A stretch of 64,000 nt of DNA, taken from positions 146,476-210,475 of the forward strand of contig NZ_NFIP01000004.1 of assembly GCF_002161805.1 (NCBI RefSeq). The letters run 5' to 3'. The notes below the pieces were generated by a model. It worked only from the letters and a program-made list of their open reading frames with translations, was not told the DNA's origin and ran no database searches. Numbering within the stretch: the first letter of the stretch is position 1; every line of letters starts with the position of its first letter. This document shows positions 9,784 through 18,374 of the stretch, piece after piece. A program made the translations under genes and the position numbers. This DNA comes from Collinsella sp. An307 (lineage in GTDB: Bacteria; Actinomycetota; Coriobacteriia; Coriobacteriales; Coriobacteriaceae).

Positions 9784-9820
9784 AGTAAACTATGTTTACT
9801 GAATGTTTATGTCATGTATA
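9784..9820 (-). promoter_or_regulatory. PTS promoter and 17-bp palindromic operator
   Basis: AGTAAACTATGTTTACT (9784-9800) is a perfect palindrome around TAT. The -10-like TATACA reads on the minus strand at 9815-9820, and no good -35 is visible, consistent with need for an activator. The half-site recurs at 10068-10079 and 25747-25773. Confidence 0.6.
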
Positions 9821-9856
9821 GTACGTGTCCCGCCCGCTTCCATAGGCTAGATGTCC

Positions 9857-9886
9857 GGTGAACGGTCGGAATTATCAGGTGAACGT
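9857..9886 (-). promoter_or_regulatory. 21-bp-spaced direct repeat GGTGAACGGT/GGTGAACGTC upstream of PTS EIIBC
   Basis: GAACG cores begin at 9860 and 9881, 21 bp apart. The near end is 36 bp from the TATACA -10-like box, a position where an activator could touch RNA polymerase. Confidence 0.65.
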
Positions 9887-10040
9887 CAAACAAGCGTAAC
9901 GAAATGTCGCCTCGTAAAACATAAACAGCCGGTTTTGCACACCTTCGTGTTTACAACAGACGGGCACTGTCCTTACCTAAGCTTTTCTTCACAATTCTTT
10001 ACCGTTTAACAGGTAAAACAGCACGCTTACCGGTCTCTCG

Positions 10041-10079
10041 TTGGGTATATCGTCTAGTTTTATATACTAAACATGTTTA
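10041..10079 (+). promoter_or_regulatory. Esterase promoter overlapped by palindrome TAAACATGTTTA
   Basis: TTGGGT (10041-10046), a 16-bp spacer and TATACT (10063-10068) form a plausible promoter. The perfect 12-bp palindrome 10068-10079 touches the -10 box, a typical repressor position. Confidence 0.55.
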
Positions 10080-10103
10080 TACACTGTCTATGGAAGGATA
10101 GTC

Positions 10104-11456
10104 ATGGCAGAAACCGACCTCGCAACACTCACCTACAAAACGGTGACCAAGCTCGGCGACTTTGGCCCCTGGATCTCAAAGCTCGTGCTCGAGCTGCCCG
10201 ACGAGGTTGGAGTGAACGACGTCCGCCCCGCAACGTTTAACGTCTTCTGCGCCCGTCATGAGCGTACGGGAGCGGTTCTCATGCGCCGCGAGCGTGGCGC
10301 GGACCACGCTGCCCCCTCCATTGGCTACGTCCCGGTGCTGGCAGCCTATCCGTCAACCGAGGCGGGCGAGCGCCAGACCCGCGGATCGCACGTCGCGCTC
10401 GAGCTGCCCGAGACGCGCCTCACCAAGCACGTCGAAGGCGGTGTCATGGGCTCGCGCCTTATTGAGAACCGCTTCCGCGTAACGCAAACGGTCGCCATCC
10501 CCGGCAGCACCGACCCCATCACGGGCATGGTCTTCAACTCCTGCGCGGGCGATATCTGCCCCGAGCTCGATGGCTGGCATACCGCCGAGATGACGGAGAC
10601 CGTCGAGGGCATCAAGATGGCGTACGGCTACTTCGAGCCTGACTTCACGCCAGAGCCCGCAGGCCCCTTTGGCCCCGCACGCGAGAAGCCCGAGAAGGCG
10701 GCCCTCATCATTTACCTGCACGGCGCGGGCGAGGGCAAGGGTGAGGGTCTTGAGGCCCAGGGCGGGCCTCTTACGCCCGAAGGCCCCGAGCGAGCCTACA
10801 TCGGCAACCGCGTGACGGCGCTTTCCGGCAAAAAGATCCAGGGCTACTTCGACGGAGCCGCTTGGGTGCTTGTTCCCCAAAGTCCCACGTTCTGGATGGA
10901 CAACGGCGTCGAGCAGCTCGGCCATAGCAACCAGAGCATCTACGTTCGTGCGCTCAAGGCGCTCATTGACGAGTTCATCGCGTGCCACGCCGGCCGCATC
11001 GATACGTCGCGCATCGTTGTCGGCGGCCTCTCCAACGGCGGCTTTATGACGCTGCGCATGTGCCGCGATTATCCCGGCTTCTTTGCGGCGGGACTCCCCT
11101 GCTGCGCGCCGTGGTACAACGCGACCGCCGAGGACGTCGAGCTTCTGGCCAAAACGCCCCTGTGGTTCACGCACAGCAAGGGCGACGAGCTCGTCAACCC
11201 CACAGAGACGGTTCTTCCGCTCTACCGCGCGCTCGAGGACGCCGGCGCGACCGCGCATGTCACGTACTTCGACCATGTCGAGGACCTTACCGGTGTGTAT
11301 CACGAGGCCGATGGCTCGCCCAAAAAGACGTTTAACCACGGCGTGTGGATCCACGTGTTCAACGACTTCTGCCGAACCGACATCGACGGCACGAACGTCA
11401 TGATCGATCGCGAGCCCGTGGGCATGTGGGAGTGGGCGGCGCGCCAGCGGGCATAG
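10104..11456 (+). CDS. Alpha/beta-hydrolase esterase (PHB-depolymerase/prolyl-oligopeptidase-like)
   Basis: 450 residues. The N-terminal 170 residues form a beta-rich Ig-like domain. The hydrolase domain starts near ALIIYLHGAGEG. The nucleophile elbow is GGLSNGG, the acid is probably in HSKGDELVNP and the histidine in FNHGVWIH. Such proteins are often acetyl- or feruloyl-type esterases in plant-glycan loci. There is no signal peptide, so it acts in the cytoplasm. It is the first gene of a two-gene + strand unit with the DUF1593 gene and is divergent from the PTS gene. The exact ester is unknown. Confidence 0.75.
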   Translation: MAETDLATLTYKTVTKLGDFGPWISKLVLELPDEVGVNDVRPATFNVFCARHERTGAVLMRRERGADHAAPSIGYVPVLAAYPSTEAGERQTRGSHVALELPETRLTKHVEGGVMGSRLIENRFRVTQTVAIPGSTDPITGMVFNSCAGDICPELDGWHTAEMTETVEGIKMAYGYFEPDFTPEPAGPFGPAREKPEKAALIIYLHGAGEGKGEGLEAQGGPLTPEGPERAYIGNRVTALSGKKIQGYFDGAAWVLVPQSPTFWMDNGVEQLGHSNQSIYVRALKALIDEFIACHAGRIDTSRIVVGGLSNGGFMTLRMCRDYPGFFAAGLPCCAPWYNATAEDVELLAKTPLWFTHSKGDELVNPTETVLPLYRALEDAGATAHVTYFDHVEDLTGVYHEADGSPKKTFNHGVWIHVFNDFCRTDIDGTNVMIDREPVGMWEWAARQRA

Positions 11457-11465
11457 CCTCCCATG

Positions 11466-11543
11466 GCGGGGGCGGGGCTTCCCCCTGTGCGTTTCCCGCA
11501 GGCAAAGCTGAGGACCACGCACAGGGGGAAGCCCCGCCCCCGC
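11466..11543 (+). repeat. Intergenic long hairpin, family member A
   Basis: A perfect 27-bp stem (11466-11492 with 11517-11543) encloses a 24-nt loop. The loop reads TTCCCGCAG, a mini-hairpin GCAAAGC, then TGAGGACC. The TCC(C)GCAG...GAGGAC parts and mini-hairpin recur in the loops at 19.0 and 51.2 kb, while the long stems differ completely. It lies between two co-directional genes. Confidence 0.8.
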
Positions 11544-11592
11544 ATGCACGCAACGCCCCTGCGCACACAGACAAGAGGAAAGGATGCCGATT

Positions 11593-13107
11593 ATGGCTGT
11601 CAACGAGCTGCCGCGAGTGATCGTTACTACAGACCTTGAGGTGGACGATATGAACTCGCTCATCCACTTGGCGCTGTATCTCAACCTGTTGGATGTGGAG
11701 GCCATTGTCACCACTGCCTCGCAGTACCACTTCCTGGGCGATGGCGAGCACATGCTCGGCGAGGTCACGCCGCATTGGCGCACCAAGGGCATGCGCTCCT
11801 GCACGTGGAAGGTCGTTCCCCACGAGCCCGACCCCGAGGCAGGCTCGCTCACAAGCTACCGCCCCTTCCCGCGCACATGGGTCCAGGACCTTTGGACGCA
11901 CGAGTACGCCCAAGCCTGGCCCTACCTCAGTGAGAATGCCGCAGCGGCGGGCGAGCCACCCTTCCCCACCCCCGAGCAGATGCTCGCGCGTACCTATGAG
12001 GGAAACATTGCCTTCGAGGGCGACATTCGCGCCGACACCGTCGGCTCCAACGTCATCAAGCAGGCCATACTCGACAACGACCCACGCACGCTCTGGCTTC
12101 TCTCTTGGGGCGGCATGAACACCATCGTGCGCGCCCTTATATCGATCGCCGAGGATTACCAGGCAACCGACGCCTGGGACGAGGTTCGCTCGCGCATTTA
12201 TGCCAAGGTCCGCGTGCTGGGCGTTACCAACGGTATCGGGCAAGATAACTCCTGGCTCGATCACGGCCAGCCGCTCTTTCCCGACCTTGTCTTTCTGCGC
12301 GTGCCCTTCATGTACGGCGGCTACGTGGACGCCGTGGCGGCGCAGCCCGACAGCATCGATCTCTTCCGCGCGCCCTGGCCGGAAGAGCACCTCACGCAAA
12401 ACAACGGCCCGCTCATGGCGCGCTACATGCTCTATGGCGACGGCAAGGTGTACGAGAACGAGCCCGAACGCTTCCAATTTGGCCGCCACGCGACGCTCGA
12501 CTGGGGGCTCGACGGTATGCAGCCCATCCACTTCACGCCCGGCGACTTCATGGCCGAGGGTGACTCGATGACCTACATACCGCTCATCCCCTTCGGCCTG
12601 CGGGGCGCCACGGACCCAGGCTTCTCGACCGTACTGGGTCCCCTCTTTTGCGATAGCGTCGAGAGCACAGGTGACGGCATGAGCTTTGCTGACCTCGGGC
12701 ACGCTCCAGAAGACAACCCTAACCCGTATCTGCGCGCCTACCAGGAGGACTTCGCCGCACGCGCTCAGTGGTGCGCGCATAAGCCCGCCGCCTGCAACCA
12801 CGCCCCCGTGATCGAGGGCGTCACGCCAGACATGGCCGCCGCCCCCGGCGCGACGGTTGAGGTCGGCGCGTGGGTATCGGACCCCGATGGCGACGTGCTT
12901 ACCTGCCGCTGGGCGGTCGATGCGCTCTCGAGCACCTATAGCGGGGCGCACAACCTCGCCTCATGGCGCGTCGAGGGGGCGACCGCGTACTTCACCGTAC
13001 CTGCCGATGCCGCCCCGGGCGACCACATCCCCCTCACCCTGCGTGTCCAAGATGCCGCCAAGCGGCCCTGCACGCGCTATGCGCAGGTTGCCGTAACCGT
13101 GGAATAA
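11593..13107 (+). CDS. DUF1593 nucleoside-hydrolase-like protein with Sde182-like C-terminal domain
   Basis: 504 residues from the ATG at 11593, which is 9 nt after AGGAAAGG; the ATG at 11584 would touch that site. The N-terminus (RVIVTTDLEVDDMNSLIHL) is the DUF1593 version of the nucleoside-hydrolase aspartate cluster. Residues about 400-504 are an Ig-like domain (NHAPVIEGVTPD, WVSDPDGDVLTCRW). The fold predicts cleavage of an N- or O-glycosidic bond, but the substrate is not known. It is found in plant-polysaccharide loci. No signal peptide is visible. Confidence 0.82.
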   Translation: MAVNELPRVIVTTDLEVDDMNSLIHLALYLNLLDVEAIVTTASQYHFLGDGEHMLGEVTPHWRTKGMRSCTWKVVPHEPDPEAGSLTSYRPFPRTWVQDLWTHEYAQAWPYLSENAAAAGEPPFPTPEQMLARTYEGNIAFEGDIRADTVGSNVIKQAILDNDPRTLWLLSWGGMNTIVRALISIAEDYQATDAWDEVRSRIYAKVRVLGVTNGIGQDNSWLDHGQPLFPDLVFLRVPFMYGGYVDAVAAQPDSIDLFRAPWPEEHLTQNNGPLMARYMLYGDGKVYENEPERFQFGRHATLDWGLDGMQPIHFTPGDFMAEGDSMTYIPLIPFGLRGATDPGFSTVLGPLFCDSVESTGDGMSFADLGHAPEDNPNPYLRAYQEDFAARAQWCAHKPAACNHAPVIEGVTPDMAAAPGATVEVGAWVSDPDGDVLTCRWAVDALSSTYSGAHNLASWRVEGATAYFTVPADAAPGDHIPLTLRVQDAAKRPCTRYAQVAVTVE

Positions 13108-13128
13108 GCGGCAACAGATCAAAATACA

Positions 13129-13168
13129 AGGCGGTGCGGGGCGCCACGTAAAGCGCCCCGCACCGCCT
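13129..13168. terminator. Bidirectional terminator, DUF1593 gene / ROK kinase
   Basis: A perfect 16-bp stem (13129-13144 with 13153-13168) with an 8-nt loop lies between convergent genes. The flanks ATACAA and TTGTA extend the symmetry. Confidence 0.8.
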
Positions 13169-13209
13169 ACTTGTACCGGTTTGACACTCCCCCAAAGGAG
13201 AGCGCGGCC

Positions 13210-14121
13210 TTACGCCTCTGCCAGGCGCTTGGCCTCTAGCACGGCGCCGTAGATGTTGGCGTCGTTGCCGAGTTCCGCGCGCTTGATAACCGGGCGCGGG
13301 AAGCCGGGGAGCATGTGCTCGAGAGCCTTGTCCATCATGCGCTCGAACGCGTCGAAGAGCTCCGGATGGCAGCTGATGCCACCCGCGATGGCAAAGACCT
13401 CGGGGTCGAGCACGGCCTGCAGGTTGATGAGCCAGTTGTCAAAGGCGAGCGCGTACCGGTCGAGGCCGCGGATGGCCGCCTCGTCGCCTGCCTCGATCCA
13501 CTTGAAGAAAATGCGGCCGTCGACCGATTTGTCCACCGGCTCGCCCTTTTCCTCAAAAATGCGCTCGCGCAGCGCCATCCAGCCCGCGGTCTGCGCGAAC
13601 CACGTGCCCGGCGTCACAGGGTCGGCGGTGTTGTTGTTAAGGAAGCTGAACTCGCCCGCAAAGCAATGCGCGCCGCGCAGAGCCTTGCCGTCGATGACGA
13701 TGCCGCCGGCGATACCGGTGCCGATGCCAATGGTCACGCCAAAGCGCGTGCCCTTGAGGGCGCCCGCGGCGTACTCGCCAAGACCGGCGCACTTACCGTC
13801 GTTGTTAACGGCCACGGGCATGCCAAAGCGCTCGCGCATGAGCTTGGCGAGCGGGCACTGGTCCATGTAGGTGAGGGCGCCGCCGCGGTGGATGGTGCCA
13901 TCCGGGTCGTCCTCCATGACGGAACCGGGAACGCTCATGCCAATTGCCACGACTTGGTCGCGATACGGCTCGACGAGCGAAGCGAACGCCTCGACTGCCT
14001 CCTCGGCAGAGGAGAAGTCCGTCTTGATGGAACCTCGGTCGCCGACGAAGTTGAAGTCCTCGTCCATAATGGCCCACTTGACCTCGGTGCCGCCCACGTC
14101 AATGCCGAAGTACTGCTTCAT
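13210..14121 (-). CDS. ROK family sugar kinase
   Basis: 303 residues without a DNA-binding domain. FGIDVGGTEVKWAI is the phosphate-binding loop; VNNDGKCAGLGEY and IGIGTGIAGGIVIDG are the ROK core and second phosphate loop. The Cys-rich zinc motif of classical ROK glucokinases is absent (GAHCFAGEFSFLNNN instead). This fits the small Gram-positive BglK-like branch. It probably phosphorylates glucose or another hexose released by the nearby glycosidases. It is the last gene of the minus-strand glycoside series. Confidence 0.85.
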   Translation of the reverse strand: MKQYFGIDVGGTEVKWAIMDEDFNFVGDRGSIKTDFSSAEEAVEAFASLVEPYRDQVVAIGMSVPGSVMEDDPDGTIHRGGALTYMDQCPLAKLMRERFGMPVAVNNDGKCAGLGEYAAGALKGTRFGVTIGIGTGIAGGIVIDGKALRGAHCFAGEFSFLNNNTADPVTPGTWFAQTAGWMALRERIFEEKGEPVDKSVDGRIFFKWIEAGDEAAIRGLDRYALAFDNWLINLQAVLDPEVFAIAGGISCHPELFDAFERMMDKALEHMLPGFPRPVIKRAELGNDANIYGAVLEAKRLAEA

Positions 14122-14249
14122 TGTTTGCTCCTCAAGAATCGAAATCAGATGCTGCCGCGCGGCAGGGGCGCCGCACGCTTACTATTCAGCTTACGTCAGC
14201 CCGCCCTTTCTTCAACCTGTAAAAAGAGAAACGGGCAGGTTAATCGGGG

Positions 14250-14286
14250 AACGGCGTTAACAAACGAACTGTTTGCCAACGCCGTT
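14250..14286 (-). terminator. Hairpin after the GH78 rhamnosidase
   Basis: 14250-14265 pairs with 14271-14286 at 14 of 16 positions around a 5-nt loop, 47 bp beyond the stop of the gene ending at 14333. No strong T-run follows, so it could also be a processing stem. Confidence 0.5.
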
Positions 14287-14332
14287 TGAACAACAGATGA
14301 GCACGACGCGCCGCGCTGTCGTCAAGCCTCTT

Positions 14333-16594
14333 CTACGCGGCGCAGCCAAAGCGGTGCGTGCCACCGGCAACCGCGCACACCGTACCGTCGGGGAGCTCCA
14401 CGTCTGCCGAGACGCCCTCGGGCACCGTGCACTCGAGGTCAAAGCGACCGTTCTCGCAGCGCCAGAAGACCTCGATGCGCCCCTGCACCGACTCGAAGGC
14501 GCAGCGAGCCCACGTGATGCCCTCGCCCGGCTTGGGCGCGATGCGCACGCGCGCATACCCCGGCGTCGCCGGCGAGATGCCGCCGATGACCTGATAGATC
14601 CAGTCGCACACCGCGCCCAGCGCATAGTGGTTGAAGCTCGTCATATCGCCCGGGTTGATGGAGCCATCCGGCAGCATCGAGTCCCAGCGCTCCCACGTGG
14701 TGGTGGCGCCCATGCGCACCGGATAGAGCCAGCTGGGGCACTCGTCCTCCAGAAGCAGGCGGTACGCCTCCGCCACGTGCCCGTTCTCAGAAAGCGCCCA
14801 GGTCACATACGGCGTGCCGGCAAAGCCGGTCGCAACCTTGTAGTCGCCCTCGCGCACGAGCTCGGCCAAGCGGTCGGCCGCGGGTGCCACCTCGTCGCCC
14901 TCAAGCAGGCCAAAGTGGAGGGCCAGCGCATAGGCCGCAACCGCGTCGGAGGTCAGACGGCCGCCCTCGAGCACATACGTGCGACGGAACGCCGCACGCG
15001 AGCGCTCTGCGAGCTCCTCCCAATACGCGCGGTCCTCGGTAAGGCCCAAAATCTCGGCCGTGTCTGCCGCGATGCGGGCACTACGGCAGAGGCACGCCTG
15101 CGCGATGAGGTACTTGTCGGTCTTGCCATCCATGGGGGCCTCGGGCGGGGCGGCCGGATCGAGCCAGTCGCCAAGCTGCAGGCCCGTGTCCCACAGGCCC
15201 GTATCGGAGAGGCGCTCCTCCACGGCGCGCAGGTGCATCCCCATGGCGGGATATTGCGCGGCAAGCGCATCCTTGTCGCCGTAGACCTGCCAGAGCGTCC
15301 AGGGCACCCAGCAGCACGCGTCGCCCCAAAGCGCCAGCTCGCCCACCGTCTTCCAGAAGTGGTCGCTGTACTTGACCACATCGGGTGCCACCACGGGTAC
15401 GCAGGAAAGCGCGTTGTGCGCGGTCTCGGCCATGAGGGTCTCAAGCCAGTCGCCCAAGAACGCCGAGCAGTCGTACTGGAACGCCGCCGTGGGCGCAAAG
15501 ACCGCGATGTCGCCCGTCCAGCCCATGCGCTCGTCGCGCTGCGGGCAGTCGGTGGGGATGCTCACAAAGTTGTCACGCTGGCTCCAGAGCGTGTTCGAAA
15601 CGAGTTTGTTCACGTCATCGTTCGAGCACGTGAACCAACCCGTACGCGGCAGGTCGGAGCTGATGGCCACAGCCTCGATATCGTCTGCGCCAAGCTCGCC
15701 CGGCCAACCCGTGACCTCGGCATAGCGGAAACCGTGGAAGGTCAGCGTGGGCTCAAAGACGTCCTCACCGCCCGAGAGAATAAAGGTGTCGGTCGCCTTG
15801 GCGGCGCGCAAAGGACGCGTGCCCAGCTCCTCGTGCTCAAGCACCTCGGCATGACGCACGACAACCTCGGTACCGCGGGGGCCAGAGACGCGCACGCGCA
15901 CCCAACCCACGATGTTCTGCCCAAAGTCCACGAGCGTCTTGCCCGCCGGGCTCTGCCAGATGCGCACCGGACGGAGCGTCTCGGTCCGGCGTACGGGCGG
16001 CATCGCCTGCGCATAGAGCGTCGCGTGGTCGAAGGCGACCTCGTGCACCTCGAGCGGGTGCTCAGCGGGGTCGATGCGCGCATCGATGGTCTCGCCGTTG
16101 TAGAGGGAGTTCTCGGTAATCGGCGTTGCGCAGGCGTGTGCCGTACCATCGGCCGCGGTCACCGCAACCTGGCGCGAACCGTCGGCGTAGACAATCTCGA
16201 GCGCGCCGATGAAGCCGAGCTCCTCGCCGTAATCGATCTTCATAAGGTCGAAGCCGAGCTCGCCGCGCCACCAGCCGTTACCAAGCAAGACCTCGATCTT
16301 TGCCGCACGGCCGCCCGCGCGCACGAGGTCGGTAACGTCCGCCTCCTGCACGGCAAGACGCCACTCGTATGCAGTCCAACCGGGGTTCAGCACCGCGTCG
16401 TCCACCGAGACGCCGTTCACGCGCGCCTCGTAGATGCCGTGCGCCGTCGACACCAGACGCGCCGAAGTCACGGCGCTGGCCGGTCCCTCAAGCTCAACAT
16501 CGCAGGTGAGCCCAATTGCCTGGCCGCGCGGGGCATCCGCCCCGATCATGTGCGCGCCGGCGAGCAGCTCAACTGCAGAAAGTGTTTCCGTCAT
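14333..16594 (-). CDS. Alpha-L-rhamnosidase, GH78
   Basis: 753 residues. The N-terminal beta domain is followed by the (alpha/alpha)6 barrel. SIPTDCPQRDERMGWTGD carries the acidic residues typical of GH78 catalysis. WTLWQVYGDKDAL, SFNHYALGAVCDWIY and the terminal beta-sandwich also fit. A start with AGGGGAGGG upstream and no signal peptide indicate cytoplasmic release of L-rhamnose from small glycosides (flavonoid rutinosides or pectic fragments, inferred). The rhamnose operon near 50-54 kb could use the product. It sits between the DUF5060-type glycosidase and the ROK kinase, same strand. Confidence 0.93.
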   Translation of the reverse strand: MTETLSAVELLAGAHMIGADAPRGQAIGLTCDVELEGPASAVTSARLVSTAHGIYEARVNGVSVDDAVLNPGWTAYEWRLAVQEADVTDLVRAGGRAAKIEVLLGNGWWRGELGFDLMKIDYGEELGFIGALEIVYADGSRQVAVTAADGTAHACATPITENSLYNGETIDARIDPAEHPLEVHEVAFDHATLYAQAMPPVRRTETLRPVRIWQSPAGKTLVDFGQNIVGWVRVRVSGPRGTEVVVRHAEVLEHEELGTRPLRAAKATDTFILSGGEDVFEPTLTFHGFRYAEVTGWPGELGADDIEAVAISSDLPRTGWFTCSNDDVNKLVSNTLWSQRDNFVSIPTDCPQRDERMGWTGDIAVFAPTAAFQYDCSAFLGDWLETLMAETAHNALSCVPVVAPDVVKYSDHFWKTVGELALWGDACCWVPWTLWQVYGDKDALAAQYPAMGMHLRAVEERLSDTGLWDTGLQLGDWLDPAAPPEAPMDGKTDKYLIAQACLCRSARIAADTAEILGLTEDRAYWEELAERSRAAFRRTYVLEGGRLTSDAVAAYALALHFGLLEGDEVAPAADRLAELVREGDYKVATGFAGTPYVTWALSENGHVAEAYRLLLEDECPSWLYPVRMGATTTWERWDSMLPDGSINPGDMTSFNHYALGAVCDWIYQVIGGISPATPGYARVRIAPKPGEGITWARCAFESVQGRIEVFWRCENGRFDLECTVPEGVSADVELPDGTVCAVAGGTHRFGCAA

Positions 16595-16709
16595 GATCCC
16601 TCCCCTGCTTTGGCGGCATCACGCCGCCAGATTGCGCCTCAAATACATGCATACCCGCGCACGCTGGGCGCCTTTCTCTGGGCTATGAGATTGCTTTCTT
16701 GAAAACGAC

Positions 16710-16742
16710 GGAGGGGCAGCCGCTCGCGCCAACCGCCCCTCC
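16710..16742 (-). terminator. Terminator of the DUF5060/DUF5605-type gene
   Basis: GGAGGGGC (16710-16717) pairs with GCCCCTCC (16735-16742); on the minus strand it is followed by GTCGTTTTC. It ends the upstream gene only 11 bp after its stop. Confidence 0.75.
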
Positions 16743-16752
16743 AAAAACTGGC

Positions 16753-18291
16753 TTACGCAGTCTTGTCGACTGCCTTGATATGCAGCAGCATGTACTGGCG
16801 GCTCGGCAGGTCCACACGTACCTGGCCCTCGTAGGTGCCCGGCAGGGTCTCGACCGTCATGTTCCACGTGTCCACCACGTCGATCGTATAGGTCTTGCCC
16901 TCGGGCAGGGTAAGGTCGCGGTACGCCGGACGGAAGAAGCCAAAGTACATGACCACGTCGTCGGTGCCTTCGCTCCAGTCGTTAGCCATACAGGCAATAT
17001 CCCAGTTCATGGTGCCCAGGCAGAAGCCCTTCTCATACGGCACCAAGTCCATATCCTCCGGCAGGCTCTCCATGAACTGACGGCAAAACGCGATGCGCTC
17101 CGGGCTCTCGCCGTAGAGCTTGCCGCCGTGTGCCCACCAGATCTTGGGGCCGCGGTCCACAAAGGTCTCGCCGTGGGTGACGTATCCGCCGCGGAGGCAT
17201 CCCTCCCAGAAGCGGCGCGTCTCCTCCTGGGCGGTCAGGTTGCCCCAGCCCCAGGTGGCGTTGCCCTCGTAGCCAACCTCGTCCACCAGCACCGGCTTGC
17301 CGTAGGCGGCGCGGAGCTCCGTCACGCACTCGGCGGTACGCTGCAAGTCGCAGCGCTGCCAGCTCACGTGCGTGATCCACGGGTGACTGTGGTCAAAGAG
17401 CGTGCGGCAGTTGTGGATGCTGCGCAAGTGACCATACGGGTCGTTCGCCATAACAATGCGCGCGTACTGGTCCCAATCCTCGACCGGCTTTTGCGGCATA
17501 AGGTCGAACTCGTTAGCGAGGCTCCACCAGATGTTCCGGAAGGCGCTGTAGCGACGCGCCACATAGGACAGGTAGAAGGCGTCCTCGTCGCGGGTCATCT
17601 TAGAGAAGCCCCACTCAGGCTTGTCGTAGGGATGCAGCAGGATGATGTCGGCCTGGATGCCAAGCTCACCCAGCTGGGCGATGCGATGGTCGAGGTTCTC
17701 CCAGAACGGCTCGTAAAAGCGCGTGTGGTCAAAGCCCTCCTCGATCGAGCCCTCGTACGCGTACATCGCCGGATTCTCGAGGTTGTAGTCGTAGAACTTG
17801 GGGAAGATGCACATGCGAATCTTGTTAAAGGGCGCATGGGCGAGCGTCTCGAGCGTCTGCTCCTGGCACTCCGGCTCCTGGTTGGTCCAAGCGTAGGCCG
17901 TGGTGCCAAAGGGCATAAAGCGCGTGCCGTCCTCGTAGGAGAACGTGTGGTCGCCGTGGGTGTCAAAGGGCGTGCCGCCGTGCTTGACGTCGCGGGTCAG
18001 AAGGACGCGGCCGTGGTTACCCTCGCTAGCGGGCGTGACCTCGACCTCGCCGGTGACGCCGGCAAGCGCTGGGTCGCTCCACGCGGTGCGATAGGTCCAC
18101 GTGCCGGCAGAACGCGGCATGAAGCGGATGCCGTAGTGCCCCTCGCCGCGGTAGAAACCGCGGACCTCGACGGCGTCGGTACCATCAGCGCGCTCAAACG
18201 TCGCCGTCAGCGTGACGTCCGCATAGGGGTTCCCCCCTGCCGTGCCCTCGAGCACGAGGTCGAGTACGCGATACTGCTCAACGGTCTGCAT
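16753..18291 (-). CDS. DUF5060/DUF5605-type glycoside hydrolase (DUF4038-like barrel)
   Basis: 512 residues from the ATG at 18291, which has GAGAGGAG upstream; the longer in-frame extension is rejected. Residues 1-90 are an Ig-like DUF5060-type domain (RGFYRGEGHYGIRFMPRSAG). The barrel has FMPFGTTAYAW, FNKIRMCIFPKFYDYN, NIWWSLANEFDLM (candidate acid/base Glu) and KPVLVDEVGYEGN (candidate nucleophile Glu). No signal peptide. It belongs to the same broad barrel group as the apiosidase-like gene at 6843, but the two are not close. Substrate unknown; a plant pentose or rhamnose linkage is likely from context. Confidence 0.72.
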   Translation of the reverse strand: MQTVEQYRVLDLVLEGTAGGNPYADVTLTATFERADGTDAVEVRGFYRGEGHYGIRFMPRSAGTWTYRTAWSDPALAGVTGEVEVTPASEGNHGRVLLTRDVKHGGTPFDTHGDHTFSYEDGTRFMPFGTTAYAWTNQEPECQEQTLETLAHAPFNKIRMCIFPKFYDYNLENPAMYAYEGSIEEGFDHTRFYEPFWENLDHRIAQLGELGIQADIILLHPYDKPEWGFSKMTRDEDAFYLSYVARRYSAFRNIWWSLANEFDLMPQKPVEDWDQYARIVMANDPYGHLRSIHNCRTLFDHSHPWITHVSWQRCDLQRTAECVTELRAAYGKPVLVDEVGYEGNATWGWGNLTAQEETRRFWEGCLRGGYVTHGETFVDRGPKIWWAHGGKLYGESPERIAFCRQFMESLPEDMDLVPYEKGFCLGTMNWDIACMANDWSEGTDDVVMYFGFFRPAYRDLTLPEGKTYTIDVVDTWNMTVETLPGTYEGQVRVDLPSRQYMLLHIKAVDKTA

Positions 18292-18374
18292 AGTTGAGCT
18301 CCTCTCGCAAACGGTCCGGGCGCTGCCCGGAAAACCGCCGCGAGCACACGCCCACGGCGGCGGGCCGAACGAAG

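Larger units (their letters stand above)
9724..10103. promoter_or_regulatory. 380-bp divergent control region (PTS EIIBC / esterase)
   Basis: No gene is seen. It contains, in order, an AGTAAAC-TAT-GTTTACT palindrome, a -10-like TATACA for the PTS gene, the 21-bp-spaced GGTGAACG repeats and an AT-rich stretch. The esterase promoter with a TAAACATGTTTA palindrome follows. Confidence 0.7.

Noticed and set aside
9991..10035. A fifth 21-bp-spaced repeat on the opposite strand (TACCG...TACCG)
   Set aside because: Cores are 28 bp apart and match the motif poorly.
11584..11592. Earlier ATG for the DUF1593 gene
   Set aside because: It directly touches the AGGAAAGG site; the ATG at 11593 has proper spacing.
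14226..14254. GAAACGGG/GGGAACGG near the ROK gene as another 21-bp repeat
   Set aside because: Cores are 20 bp apart and one has an extra base; the sequence is better explained as part of the hairpin at 14250.
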